Assembly: GCA_041392805.1 (NCBI GenBank) | Contig: JAWKLJ010000002.1 | Location: forward strand, 2,991,001 to 3,055,000 | DNA: 64,000 bases | DNA from: Saprospiraceae bacterium | GTDB lineage: Bacteria; Bacteroidota; Bacteroidia; Chitinophagales; Saprospiraceae | Direction of reading: 5' to 3' | Shown here: positions 7,630 to 17,000 of the stretch, piece after piece | How the letters are laid out: each line of letters begins with the position of its first letter | Position numbering within the stretch: position 1 is the stretch's first letter | Translations under genes and position numbers: made by a program | The notes under the pieces: model-generated | The model's database searches: none | Told to the model about the DNA's origin: nothing | The model's input: only the letters and a program-made list of their open reading frames with translations

Positions 7630-9069
7630 ATGCAAATGTTAAACCGTACCAATGCCGCTGCTCACCGTCCGTCTCAGGACAAAATCCTCCTCTTTGGCGG
7701 AGGCAATTTTATCCGGGCTTTTGCAGCATGGATGATTGATTTATTGAATGAAAAAACTGACTTTAACGGAGGGATTGTTGTTATTAAACCAACCCCAGGA
7801 CCTGCATATGAAGATTTGCTGGCACAAGACGGACTTTATCATGTCATCTTAAATGGCATTCAGGATGGCCAACTTTTACAAGATATTCGACTCATCCAAG
7901 CGGTTACCAGCTCCATTCATCCTTATCAAGCCTGGGAGGACTACCTAGCCCTGGCCGAAAACCCTACGATCAGATACCTTATCTCCAATACCACAGAGGC
8001 TGGCATCATTTATGACCCGTCCAACCAAGTAACAGATGCACCACCGCAAAGCTTCCCGGGAAAATTAACCCTTTGGCTCTATCACCGCTTTTTGCACTTT
8101 AAAGGAGATCCCAAGAAGGGTTGCATTTTTCTGCCTTGTGAGCTAAGTGCTAATAATGGTGATGATCTCAGACATTGTATACTGCAATATGCAGATCAAT
8201 GGCAGTTAAGCGCTGATTTTAAAGATTGGTTAAGGGCTCATTCTGTTTTTTGTAACACCCTTGTAGATAGAATCGTAACGGGGTTTCCGGAAGATCGAAA
8301 GGCAGAACTGTCACAAAAAACGGGTTTTGAGGATAAGTTAATGGTTGTTGGCGAACCTTACCATAGCTGGGTGATTCAAGGCCCAGCTAGCCTGGCAAAG
8401 GAATTGCCTTTCCACGAGATAGGCCTGGCTGTAAAATGGGTAGACGACCTCCGTCCTTATCGCGAACAAAAGGTAAAAATACTTAATGGAGCCCATACCG
8501 CTATGGTCCCTGTCGGCCATCTAGCCGGAAAGGTAAGTGTAAAAGAAACCATTGAAGATCCACTAATAGGACGGTTTATTGAAAAACTCTTGCAAGAAGA
8601 AGTATGGCCAACTTTAGATTTTCCAGAAACGGAACTAGCTGATTTCACCCGCAAAACCATGGATCGTTTCCGAAATCCATTTATCTTCCATAAGTTAATG
8701 GATATTGCACTAAATTCCGTTAGCAAATTCAAAACCCGCCTCCTCCCTACCCTGTTGGAATACCACGAGCACAAAGGCTATTGCCCTCCTCGAATTACTT
8801 TCGCTTTGGCTGCCTTAATCGTGTTTTATCAAGGCGAGTGGAATGGCAAAAGCATTGCGCTCAGGGACGACGCGAGCGTTCTTGCCTTTTTTAAAACGGC
8901 ATGGGCAAGGAACGAGGATGACCTGAATCAATTGAGCCGATTGGTATTAGGAAATACCTCCTTTTGGGGCCAAGATCTAAATGAAGTGGCAGGGTTAACC
9001 GCACTAACCAGCCAATATATCCAAGACATTCGCGAAAAAGGGATAGATCATTCCATTTCCTTATTATAA
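7630..9069 (+). CDS. UxaB-like (mannitol dehydrogenase family) tagaturonate reductase homologue
   Basis: A 479-aa polyol/hexonate dehydrogenase. It has an N-terminal Rossmann fold (ILLFGGGNFIRAFAAWMIDL, about 19-38) and the C-terminal all-helical domain starting near the catalytic segment KVKILNGAHT. UxaB reduces D-tagaturonate to D-altronate with NADH. UxaC, the uronate isomerase that would supply tagaturonate, and KdgK are absent from the window, so a standard hexuronate pathway is incomplete. It may oxidise or reduce a ketonate of the fucose-type route instead. It lies 30 bases after the dehydratase and 13 before the lactonase. Confidence 0.85.
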   Translation: MQMLNRTNAAAHRPSQDKILLFGGGNFIRAFAAWMIDLLNEKTDFNGGIVVIKPTPGPAYEDLLAQDGLYHVILNGIQDGQLLQDIRLIQAVTSSIHPYQAWEDYLALAENPTIRYLISNTTEAGIIYDPSNQVTDAPPQSFPGKLTLWLYHRFLHFKGDPKKGCIFLPCELSANNGDDLRHCILQYADQWQLSADFKDWLRAHSVFCNTLVDRIVTGFPEDRKAELSQKTGFEDKLMVVGEPYHSWVIQGPASLAKELPFHEIGLAVKWVDDLRPYREQKVKILNGAHTAMVPVGHLAGKVSVKETIEDPLIGRFIEKLLQEEVWPTLDFPETELADFTRKTMDRFRNPFIFHKLMDIALNSVSKFKTRLLPTLLEYHEHKGYCPPRITFALAALIVFYQGEWNGKSIALRDDASVLAFFKTAWARNEDDLNQLSRLVLGNTSFWGQDLNEVAGLTALTSQYIQDIREKGIDHSISLL

Positions 9070-9082
9070 TAAAACTAATCAC

Positions 9083-9910
9083 ATGATAATCGATTCGCAC
9101 CAGCATTTTTGGCGTTACCATCCGATCAGTCATGGTTGGATCAATGACCAAATGAGTATGTTGAAAAAGGATTTCCTACCCGAAGACTTACAAAAGGTCT
9201 ACCTGCAAAACGGCGTAGATGCCTGCGTAGCCGTACAGGCTGATCAATCGGAAGCGGAGACGGATTTTTTGCTGCAGTTAGCTGAAAACCATGATTTTAT
9301 CAAAGGGGTGGTTGGATGGGTTGACCTTCGCGCTGAAAATATCGAGGAGCGACTGGCTTATTATGCAGATTACCCCAAACTAAAGGGCGTCCGACATGTG
9401 GTCCAGGATGAGGCTGATCCCAATTTCATGCTCCGTGATGACTTTCAAAGAGGTTTGGAGTTGTTGCATCCCTATAATTTAACCTACGACCTTCTCATTT
9501 TCCCGACCCAACTGCCCGCCGCTTTAGAAACAGTCGAGTCTTTTCCTGATCTGAATTTTGTCGTAGATCACATCGCCAAACCTTATATTAAAGCGGGGAA
9601 AATAGATGACTGGGCTAAGTATATGCAGCAAATTGCCAGTTTCCCCAATGTAATGTGTAAACTTTCCGGCATGATCACCGAGGCGAATTGGACGAGCTGG
9701 CAAAAAGCGGACTTCAAGCCTTATTTAGATGTGGTTTTTGAGGCATTTGGCACCCATCGATTGCTATTTGGCTCAGATTGGCCAGTCTGTTTATTGGCTG
9801 GTAATTATACCCAAGTAAAAGGAATCATTGAAGACTACATCAGTGACTTTAACCCAGCAGCTCAGCAAGATATTTGGGCGAATAATGCCATGAATTTTTA
9901 CCAACTCTAA
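9083..9910 (+). CDS. Amidohydrolase of the sugar lactonase type (COG3618; L-fuconolactonase-like)
   Basis: A 275-aa TIM-barrel metal-dependent hydrolase of the amidohydrolase-2 family. The metal and active-site segments are visible: DSHQHFW at residues 4-10, VDHIAKP near 160, CKLSGM near 193, and FGSDWPVC near 230. COG3618 members hydrolyse L-fuconolactone and L-rhamnonolactone, and this is their usual partner position beside an SDR sugar dehydrogenase and a RhaM-type mutarotase. It should open the lactone produced by the next gene to the free aldonic acid in the cytoplasm. Which sugar is used cannot be read from the sequence. Confidence 0.88.
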   Translation: MIIDSHQHFWRYHPISHGWINDQMSMLKKDFLPEDLQKVYLQNGVDACVAVQADQSEAETDFLLQLAENHDFIKGVVGWVDLRAENIEERLAYYADYPKLKGVRHVVQDEADPNFMLRDDFQRGLELLHPYNLTYDLLIFPTQLPAALETVESFPDLNFVVDHIAKPYIKAGKIDDWAKYMQQIASFPNVMCKLSGMITEANWTSWQKADFKPYLDVVFEAFGTHRLLFGSDWPVCLLAGNYTQVKGIIEDYISDFNPAAQQDIWANNAMNFYQL

Positions 9911-9921
9911 CTTATTTAGGA

Positions 9922-10704
9922 ATGAATCTGAATTTAAAAGATAAAGTTTTTATTGTCTCAGGCGGTTCCAAGGGAATTGGTGAGGCCATTACTAAAGCCA
10001 TTGCGGAAGAAGGTGGCATCCCCGTCATCGCTAGTCGATCCAAAGCCGAAACCATTGCCTTAGTAGAGGCACTCCAACAGCAGGGCGTTCCCGCTCATGG
10101 TATCATTGGCGACCTCCAAGCAGTAGAACATTGCAAAACAGTCATCGATGAAACGGTAGCCAAATATGGCCGCATTGATGGCATCGTCAATAATGCCGGC
10201 GTTAATGATGGCGCCAGCCTGGAAAAAGGCCCGGAAGCCTTTAGAAAATCTATCGAACTCAATCTATTTCATTATTACGATTTGGTTCACTATGCCCTGC
10301 CCTACCTGAAAAAATCAAAAGGTGCTATTGTCAATATCAGCTCAAAGGTCGCCTTAACCGGACAGGGAAACACCTCCGGCTATGCTGCAGCCAAAGGGGC
10401 GCAACTTGGCCTGACCAGGGAGTGGGCAGCGGCTTTATTACCTTATTCCATCCGTGTTAACGCCATTTTGCCTGCCGAAGTCATGACGCCTTTATATCGC
10501 AAATGGCTCGACACCTCTTTCGATGACCCGGCCGCTAAAGAAGCGGAGATCGTCTCCAAAATCCCCCTGGAAAAACGAATGACAACTGCCGAAGAAATAG
10601 CTTCCATGGCCGTTTTTTTGTTGTCTGATAAATCCGCCCACACGACCGGACAATTCATGATTCCCGATGGCGGTTATGTCCATTTGGATCGCTCTTTGAC
10701 CTAA
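9922..10704 (+). CDS. SDR family sugar dehydrogenase (L-fucose dehydrogenase candidate)
   Basis: A 260-aa classical short-chain dehydrogenase. The cofactor motif is GGSKGIG (14-20), NNAG is at 90-93, and the catalytic residues are S140/S141, Y154 and K158 (YAAAK). The C-terminal segment ends in GQFMIPDGGYVHLDRS, the family's typical TG(Q)xxxxDGG tail. Position 11 bases after the lactonase gene suggests it oxidises an aldose at C1 to the lactone. In known bacterial L-fucose clusters this step is done by an SDR L-fucose dehydrogenase. Substrate assignment here rests on gene context only. Confidence 0.88.
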   Translation: MNLNLKDKVFIVSGGSKGIGEAITKAIAEEGGIPVIASRSKAETIALVEALQQQGVPAHGIIGDLQAVEHCKTVIDETVAKYGRIDGIVNNAGVNDGASLEKGPEAFRKSIELNLFHYYDLVHYALPYLKKSKGAIVNISSKVALTGQGNTSGYAAAKGAQLGLTREWAAALLPYSIRVNAILPAEVMTPLYRKWLDTSFDDPAAKEAEIVSKIPLEKRMTTAEEIASMAVFLLSDKSAHTTGQFMIPDGGYVHLDRSLT

Positions 10705-10735
10705 CAAACAGGTCCTCAAAAAAACAACTAATTTT

Positions 10736-11083
10736 ATGAAAACAATTCGGCATTGTTTTGCCTTAGATCTAAAAGACGATTCCGCTTTGATAGAGGCTTA
10801 TAAAGCTTACCACGCGCCAGGTAAAGTATGGCCAGAAATCAAGGATAGCATTCGATCTGCCGGCATTGTAGACATGGAGATTTACCTTTGCGGTAATCGC
10901 CTCTTTATGATCATGGAAGTTGATGATAGTTTCGACCCCATCGCAAAAGCAGCCATGGATGCTGCCAACCCCAAAGTCCAGGAATGGGAAAACCTGATGT
11001 GGACCTTCCAACAGGCTTTGCCTTGGGCCAGGGAGGGAGAAAAGTGGATGATCATGGAGCAAATATTTAAACTAGACAAGTGA
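10736..11083 (+). CDS. L-rhamnose/L-fucose mutarotase family protein (RhaM-like, COG3254)
   Basis: A 115-aa dimeric alpha/beta-barrel protein of the RhaM family, which interconverts alpha and beta pyranose anomers. The family active-site pattern is clear: YKAYHAPGKVWPEI (22-35, with the tyrosine and histidine), and the C-terminal region has a tryptophan-rich segment (WENLMWTF and later EGEKWMIMEQIF). Non-phosphorylative L-fucose operons commonly contain this family next to an SDR dehydrogenase and a COG3618 lactonase, and all three are adjacent here. It is probably the last gene of the regulated operon. Confidence 0.88.
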   Translation: MKTIRHCFALDLKDDSALIEAYKAYHAPGKVWPEIKDSIRSAGIVDMEIYLCGNRLFMIMEVDDSFDPIAKAAMDAANPKVQEWENLMWTFQQALPWAREGEKWMIMEQIFKLDK

Positions 11084-11102
11084 TTGACTTGTTTTGACTG
11101 TG

Positions 11103-11465
11103 ATGATAAAGTCCTGTTCAAATTGTCATGATACCTTTACCTGTGAGATAAATGCAGGGACGGATTGCTGGTGCTCAAAGTACCCCTACCTTTTGTCGCC
11201 TACTAACGGTAAAGATTGCCTTTGTTCATCCTGTCTACAAACGGCTATTAACCAACAAATAAATGCCTATATCAATAGTTTAAAGGCTGGGGACTTACAA
11301 AATGAGGCCTATAAGTACCAGACCCCTGAATTGGTCAGGGGAATTGATTTTTACCTAGAAAACGATTTAATGGTATTTACCGAATGGTTTCATTTAAAAA
11401 GAGGCCATTGCTGCGGCAGCGCCTGCCGGCATTGCCCTTATGACCATGTTAATGTTAAAAGATAA
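11103..11465 (+). CDS. Cysteine-rich CWC domain fused to DUF5522
   Basis: A 120-aa protein. The N-terminal third carries the CWC-type cysteine pattern (CSNCHDTFTC, then CWCSKYPYLL and CLCSSCL), and the C-terminus carries the DUF5522 block with GHCCGSACRHCPYDH. That gives more than ten cysteines in metal-ligand spacing, so zinc or Fe-S binding is likely, but no function is established. I start at the ATG at 11103; a TTG nine bases upstream is less likely. The 3' end overlaps the convergent histidine kinase by 11 bases. CWC and DUF5522 are often separate proteins in Bacteroidota, so the fusion is mildly unusual. Confidence 0.8.
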   Translation: MIKSCSNCHDTFTCEINAGTDCWCSKYPYLLSPTNGKDCLCSSCLQTAINQQINAYINSLKAGDLQNEAYKYQTPELVRGIDFYLENDLMVFTEWFHLKRGHCCGSACRHCPYDHVNVKR

Positions 11466-12714
11466 TGGAAACGGTATGCTTCCCCTCTTCATATTCATAG
11501 CTTACTTTTAACTCATTTACATCACATATTTTTTTGACAATGGCCAGGCCCAAGCCCAATGTTCCCTTGCTTTGATTGTTCTTTTTGAAGCGTTCAAACA
11601 ATTGGTCGGTGGGTAGTTTGGGCGGCAACCCCAAATTTGTTACCACCAGCTTTGAAGCATCCAATCTTACTTTAACCCAGCCGTCTTCCACATTGTGTTG
11701 CAAGGCATTTTTGAGCAAATTGGTCACCAATATATCCGCTAAAGTACTATCTATCTTCAAGGTTATCCCATCTTCAATAGCAGCATCCAAAGTGATGCCC
11801 TGTAGTTGCCCTAATTCTGTGAAATTATTTACACCCTGCCGAACAATTTTGGAAAAATCAACAGCTTCGACAGCTGAAAATTCTTTGTTTTCAATTTTAG
11901 TAAGCAAGGTAAGGGCTTGTCCTAACTTCGATATTTTGCTTAACGATTGCTGGGCTGCCTGGACCATTACCAATTGTTCTTCGCTTAAATCAGATGATTC
12001 CAGCAAAAGTTCCAACTTCCCTTTGGCTATAGCAATAGGCGTTTGCATTTCATGGGAGGCATTTTCCGAAAACTCCTTAAGGGATTGGTAGTCCTGGATA
12101 GCCTTGTGGGTCATTGTTTCAACAAAATCATTCAATCGCCTGAATTCCAGTGTTTTGGTAGGGTATGTTGCCAATTGTTCATTGTTCTTCAAACGAAAAC
12201 GATCTAATGATTTTAGCAGGTATTCAAAAGGGCGAAACAGACTTTTAGAAATCAAAAAATTGCTGATTAACAAAGCCGCAGTAAGAAATAAAAATAATCG
12301 AACCATGATCCAGGTAACCACTGATATGATATCACCTTCTTCTATAAATATATCCGAAATTTCTATGTGATAAAATTTGTCTCCAATTTTGGTATTCGAA
12401 ATAAGCTTACGGAATGGTTCTAGCCTATTGGTTCGGCGCAAAAATATCAAGGTGTCTTTTAAAATGGTGTCTGGCTTAATCTCCATACCAGCAGGAAATT
12501 CGCGAATATCGACGTAGTTATAACTATCGAATATGGCTATCCCATTTTCGAAAGCCGCAGCATCCCTGATTTGTCGTAAGGTTCCCTGCAATTCATAATC
12601 CGTCTCTCGGTTGATAACTTGTCGAAAAATGGAAATGGTTATTATACCGCCAATACTAAACATCAGCAGGGCGATCACCAGATACCACAGTGTTGTCTTT
12701 GTAAGTAACCGCAT
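11455..12714 (-). CDS. Sensor histidine kinase
   Basis: A 419-aa membrane kinase. TM1 is about 9-30, an extracytoplasmic segment of ~100 residues follows, TM2 is about 131-155, and then a linker, a HisKA domain with the phospho-acceptor H221 (SENASHEMQTPIAIAKGKLE), and a HATPase_c domain (N-box NLLKNALQHN; G-box GLGLAIVKKI). It lies four bases downstream of an OmpR-type regulator on the same strand, so the two form one two-component system. The sensor domain is not a recognised fold, so the signal is unknown. No target operon is obvious. Confidence 0.93.
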   Translation of the reverse strand: MRLLTKTTLWYLVIALLMFSIGGIITISIFRQVINRETDYELQGTLRQIRDAAAFENGIAIFDSYNYVDIREFPAGMEIKPDTILKDTLIFLRRTNRLEPFRKLISNTKIGDKFYHIEISDIFIEEGDIISVVTWIMVRLFLFLTAALLISNFLISKSLFRPFEYLLKSLDRFRLKNNEQLATYPTKTLEFRRLNDFVETMTHKAIQDYQSLKEFSENASHEMQTPIAIAKGKLELLLESSDLSEEQLVMVQAAQQSLSKISKLGQALTLLTKIENKEFSAVEAVDFSKIVRQGVNNFTELGQLQGITLDAAIEDGITLKIDSTLADILVTNLLKNALQHNVEDGWVKVRLDASKLVVTNLGLPPKLPTDQLFERFKKNNQSKGTLGLGLAIVKKICDVNELKVSYEYEEGKHTVSIIF

Positions 12715-12718
12715 CTTG

Positions 12719-13402
12719 TTAATTAAGATTCTCCGTAAATTTATAGCCTAAGCCATAAATTGTTTTTATATAATCCAAGCCACCATAAGCCATGATCTTT
12801 TTACGCAGGTTTTTGATGTGCTGGTATACAAAATCGAAGTTTTGCAAATAATCCACATTATCTCCCCAGAGGTGCTCTGCTATCGCCTGTTTCGTCAATA
12901 CCCTATTTTTATTGGTAATGAAAAATAACAATAATTCATATTCTTTTAACGTGAGCTCTAAGATCGCATCATTAACCATCACCTCATGGTTATTGGTATG
13001 TATCGAAATTTCATTGAATTTCACCGTCGTTTGCCCTTGCAATTTTCTTCGCCTAAATAGTGCCCTTACTCTCGCATTTAACTCCGAAAGATGAAAGGGT
13101 TTCGTTAAATAATCATCGGCTCCCAGGTCCAAGCCCTTCAGTCGGTCATCTAGTGCATTTTTGGCCGAAATGATCAATACACCTGTTTCTGGTTTTGCCT
13201 CTTTTAAATGGCTCAATATCTGTAGTCCATTCCCATCAGGTAACATAATATCCAATATGACCACATCGTAATCGAAACCAGCTAACTTATCCATAGCTTC
13301 TGCACAAGATGAGGCAGATTCACAAATAAAGTCACCTGCTGATAGATAAGCTAAAATGTTATCCAACAAGTCTTTTTCGTCTTCGATGATAAGAATTTTC
13401 AT
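12719..13402 (-). CDS. OmpR/PhoB family response regulator
   Basis: A 227-aa regulator with an N-terminal receiver domain (acidic pocket IEDE at 6-9, phospho-acceptor D51 in VVILDIMLPDG, and K101 in LTKPF) and a C-terminal winged helix (about 130-225, ending YIKTIYGLGYKF). It is the first gene of a two-gene operon with the kinase at 11455-12714. The receiver and effector domains look complete and active. Confidence 0.94.
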   Translation of the reverse strand: MKILIIEDEKDLLDNILAYLSAGDFICESASSCAEAMDKLAGFDYDVVILDIMLPDGNGLQILSHLKEAKPETGVLIISAKNALDDRLKGLDLGADDYLTKPFHLSELNARVRALFRRRKLQGQTTVKFNEISIHTNNHEVMVNDAILELTLKEYELLLFFITNKNRVLTKQAIAEHLWGDNVDYLQNFDFVYQHIKNLRKKIMAYGGLDYIKTIYGLGYKFTENLN

Positions 13403-13463
13403 CCTGCAAAGCTAAGCAATGAATTTGAGGGAATTTTGAAGCCAAAACGCAATGGAGATCGTT

Positions 13464-14090
13464 TTAATACAACTCCACGATACCATTCGGACAAGCAATC
13501 CTGGCCATTATTTTCGGTGTGGCGCCTGGCTCCACGACGATAGGTAAATCCAGCGCATCCAGGATCGCCTGGCAGTTGCTTGGCACTGGATGAAACAGTT
13601 TTAGATCAAGCAATTGGCATCCTTTAGCCGCACTCAAACCTGGATTGGGCGTATTCCCCCAGTCAATCAAAAAAGGAATGAGGCCGTCCCCCAAAACTTT
13701 GTAAGGATTGGTCAGCTGCCAGGAAATGATCGTTCCATCGGGCTTTTGCCGCTGTCCAGGTTGCATTGCGCCAAAATCAATCCCTTGCTGCTTAAGTTTT
13801 TTCAGCCGTCCTACCATCGCAGATTCTTTCGCGGCCCAAGTTGTGATCCTGGGGCGACTGATTTTATCGATATGAAAAATGCTCGGCAAATCCGGTGAAA
13901 CTCGCTCCGGGTCAGGGGCAATCACCTCCAAAAAACAAGCATCGCCCAAGGAAAACAGCTTATTATGTGTCCCAAAAGCGGGATGCCGCCCACCTGCACT
14001 TGCTTTTACACCCAACAAATTTTCTACGATGTCCAGTCCTTCCGCTAAATCCTGACAAGCGTATACCAGGTGGTCAACTTTATTCAACAT
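13464..14090 (-). CDS. VOC superfamily protein, glyoxalase-like domain
   Basis: A 208-aa protein opening with the VOC pattern DHLVYACQDLAEGLDIVENL, followed by GGRHPAFGTHNKLFSLGDACFLEVIAPDP, which matches the Glyoxalase_3 type. The histidine at position 6 and E55 are in the usual metal-ligand positions. The second half is less conserved. VOC proteins include isomerases, dioxygenases and resistance proteins, and no specific reaction can be assigned. Its start overlaps the end of the upstream cytochrome gene by 11 bases, so it is translated from the same message. Confidence 0.8.
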   Translation of the reverse strand: MLNKVDHLVYACQDLAEGLDIVENLLGVKASAGGRHPAFGTHNKLFSLGDACFLEVIAPDPERVSPDLPSIFHIDKISRPRITTWAAKESAMVGRLKKLKQQGIDFGAMQPGQRQKPDGTIISWQLTNPYKVLGDGLIPFLIDWGNTPNPGLSAAKGCQLLDLKLFHPVPSNCQAILDALDLPIVVEPGATPKIMARIACPNGIVELY

Positions 14091-17000
14091 GGTCTCGCTT
14101 GTTTTTTAAATAGGCTAATAAATCGATCATCTCCGCTTTAGAAATCTGTTGCTCCAGCCCTGTAGTCATTAAGGAAACAGGTGCAGAAGTCAAGCTTTTA
14201 ATCGTCGTCCGGCTCACCACCTTATCCGGCGTATCCAAAAACCTAAAGGTCATAACACTTGGCGTCTCACTGGCAATAATACCGCTGAAGGTCTCTTCAT
14301 TGGTCGTCACCACGGTCCAGACGTCATATCCATCCGCGATTGCTGCATTAGGAATTAAAATATCATGCAGTATAGAGGCCTCCGTCCTATTCCTGATACC
14401 CGCTAAATCAGGCCCCAAGGGGTAGCCGCCTTCGCCACCCAACTGGTGACACTTAGCGCACTGTGCCTCAAAGACGACTTTGCCTTTTTCCCATAAACCC
14501 TCGCCATTTAAAGTCTCCTGGTAGTCTTTCAAGACAGCGGCTCGATCGCCATTACTGGTCTCCAGCAACTTGGTAGCGCGTCGACGAACAGTCTTGTCAT
14601 CATTCTTTAAAATTTCAAAAATTTGTTTGGGGCCAATCCCCTGTGCAGCAATTCGTCCAGCTTCCACCTCATCCAAAAAGAGATGCATCCGGTCAGGATA
14701 ATCCCGAAATGATTCAATCGCTCCTCCCCTGACCTCGGGCGTCAGCTGACTCCAAAGCGCCAACAGAAACCGGGTGTTGTCAAGCCCCTGCAGACTTTCC
14801 ATGCCTTTAATGGCTGCCAACTGAACCAACGAAGGGGTATTGGGCTGAAGGCTGTTTTTAAATAAGGCCAGGTGCTGGGCAGGATTAATTAAAGTCAACA
14901 ACTTTATCGCATCTGCCTGGCGTGTAATGGAGGTTTCTGTTTGTTGGATGAGCTGCAAAGCCGAATTAGTGGCAGCAGTCAAACGGCCTTTGTTGGCAGG
15001 CAATCCGAGTTGCTTTAGCATTCGGAGTGCGGGCTGCCGAAGGCCAGCTACCTCATCCAAACTAAGACCTAACAATTGATCCAAACTGGCTTCCGGCAGG
15101 GCAGCCTGCTGATCGCTATTGCCGATCCCCTGTGCGAGTCCTTCCAGGGTAGCTACCTTGAACGCCTCGTGACTTTTATCCATTCCTAAAACTTCATCGA
15201 TCACAAAGCTGATTTCATTATTTATCCCTTTTCTACCGATCAGGGCTGCAAGGTTTTTCACAAAGCGAATTCCACCACTATCTTCTTTTCCCTTAAACTG
15301 GGCCATTGCCCACTTATACTGGTCTTTTTCCTGTCCAGGAATGGCAGAAAGGGCCGCCAAATGCGTCCAGTCATTATCCAGGTCCTTTAACAAGAGTGTT
15401 TCTCGTACCTGCTGTGCCGCCTTACCCTCCACAAAACCAAGGGTACAAAGCAACTGAAAACGCACCCTTGGATCAGGATCATCTTGCATTTTCAGCATTG
15501 CTGGAATCAACTCAGGGATGTCGTCCAAATGGTGCTCTGCCAATTGAAGCGCATTTTCCCTTACACCTGGCATCGGATCCTTCATCGCTAAAGCGAGCAT
15601 TTCGGAATCTAGTTCATCCAAGCCTTCCAAGGTCCACAATCCATGTACCCTTCCCGCCCCTTCGCTTTCCTTAATCAAGGCTTTTATGGCATCTATTGGA
15701 TCGTTTGCTGCCTCCTCTCCAAATACCAAAAGCTTTTGCGCCGTTTTTCTCCACCAACTATTTTGATGTGACAAATAGGGTACTAAATCAGCCTTCGATT
15801 TATTCCCCAGCGCTAGTTTATTCAACCAGTCTATCCCTGCGCTTCCCTTCGGTACGATCCTATAAATCCGCCCTTTATCTGTGCCATCATACAATTGGCC
15901 TGATTCGTTGACTTCATCCGACATCCATTCCGGGTGTTCAATAATTTTACGATGGTAATCTATCACATACAAGGCTCCATCCGGGCCGATATAAGTATTC
16001 GCTGGCCGAAACCAATTATCTGTTGAGCTCAGAAATTCTCGCCCTTCCTCCAGCCTGTGTGATCTAAAAGTAGGACCAACAGCACTTATTTTATTGGCCT
16101 GCACCAAATTGTGAACGGGTTCACATAAGAAAAGTACCTCCTCAAACGCAGTTGGAAATAACCCACCTGTATACCAATTGATACCACAACCTGAAGTAAT
16201 CACCCCAACATCTGTCAGCAATTGATGCTCCGGCGACTGAGACCGTGGAAACACCTCATTAACAGCAGCATCTGGTAGGTATTGAACCGCTTCAACGGCC
16301 AAAAGGCTGGGATTTCGTTCCAGGTAACGGGCTGCAATAACTTCATGCCATAAGGGGTGAAAATTTGAAGTTTCAAAATGATGGCCCCAAGCATCAAAGG
16401 CTTGCCCAAATTGAGTACTCCCCGAACACATTTCCAATTGCAATTGATCTGGCCGAAACCGGACATTTCGGTCGCCACCATTTTGGGGCAATTGGGGTGC
16501 CTCAGGGTGCTGTGGGAAACGAATGGCAGATCCTTCGTCCCCCAATAAATCTTTGTAGTCTATGGTCGTAAAATAGCCTTCATTAGCAAGGTAAATCCAG
16601 TTATCCAGCCCAAATTCCGGATTATTCATATTGTGCTGCGGGTTGGAAAGCGCAAATCCGGTCAATAATACCTCCCGCCTATCGGCTTTACCATCTCCAT
16701 TGGTATCTTCCAAATAAAGCACATCCGGCGTATCGGTAACGATGAAACCTTTCTTCCAACGCATGATACCCGTAGGCAGTACCAAACTATCTGCAAAGAG
16801 AATGCTTTGATCTGGGAGGCCATCATTGTCGGTATCTCGCAATTCCTTAATCCGGCCTTTTTTGCTAAGATCTAAAGGATACCCCGGCATCTCCACAACA
16901 AACAAGCGACCATTTTCATCAATTTCCATATCCACCGGATCGACAATCAGTGGCTCGGCAACTACCAGCGAAATTTCGAATCCATCCTGGACTTGAAATC

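Noticed and set aside
5970..8774. Several minus-strand frames inside the dehydratase and UxaB-like genes
   Set aside because: They are antisense shadows of clearly conserved plus-strand enzymes.
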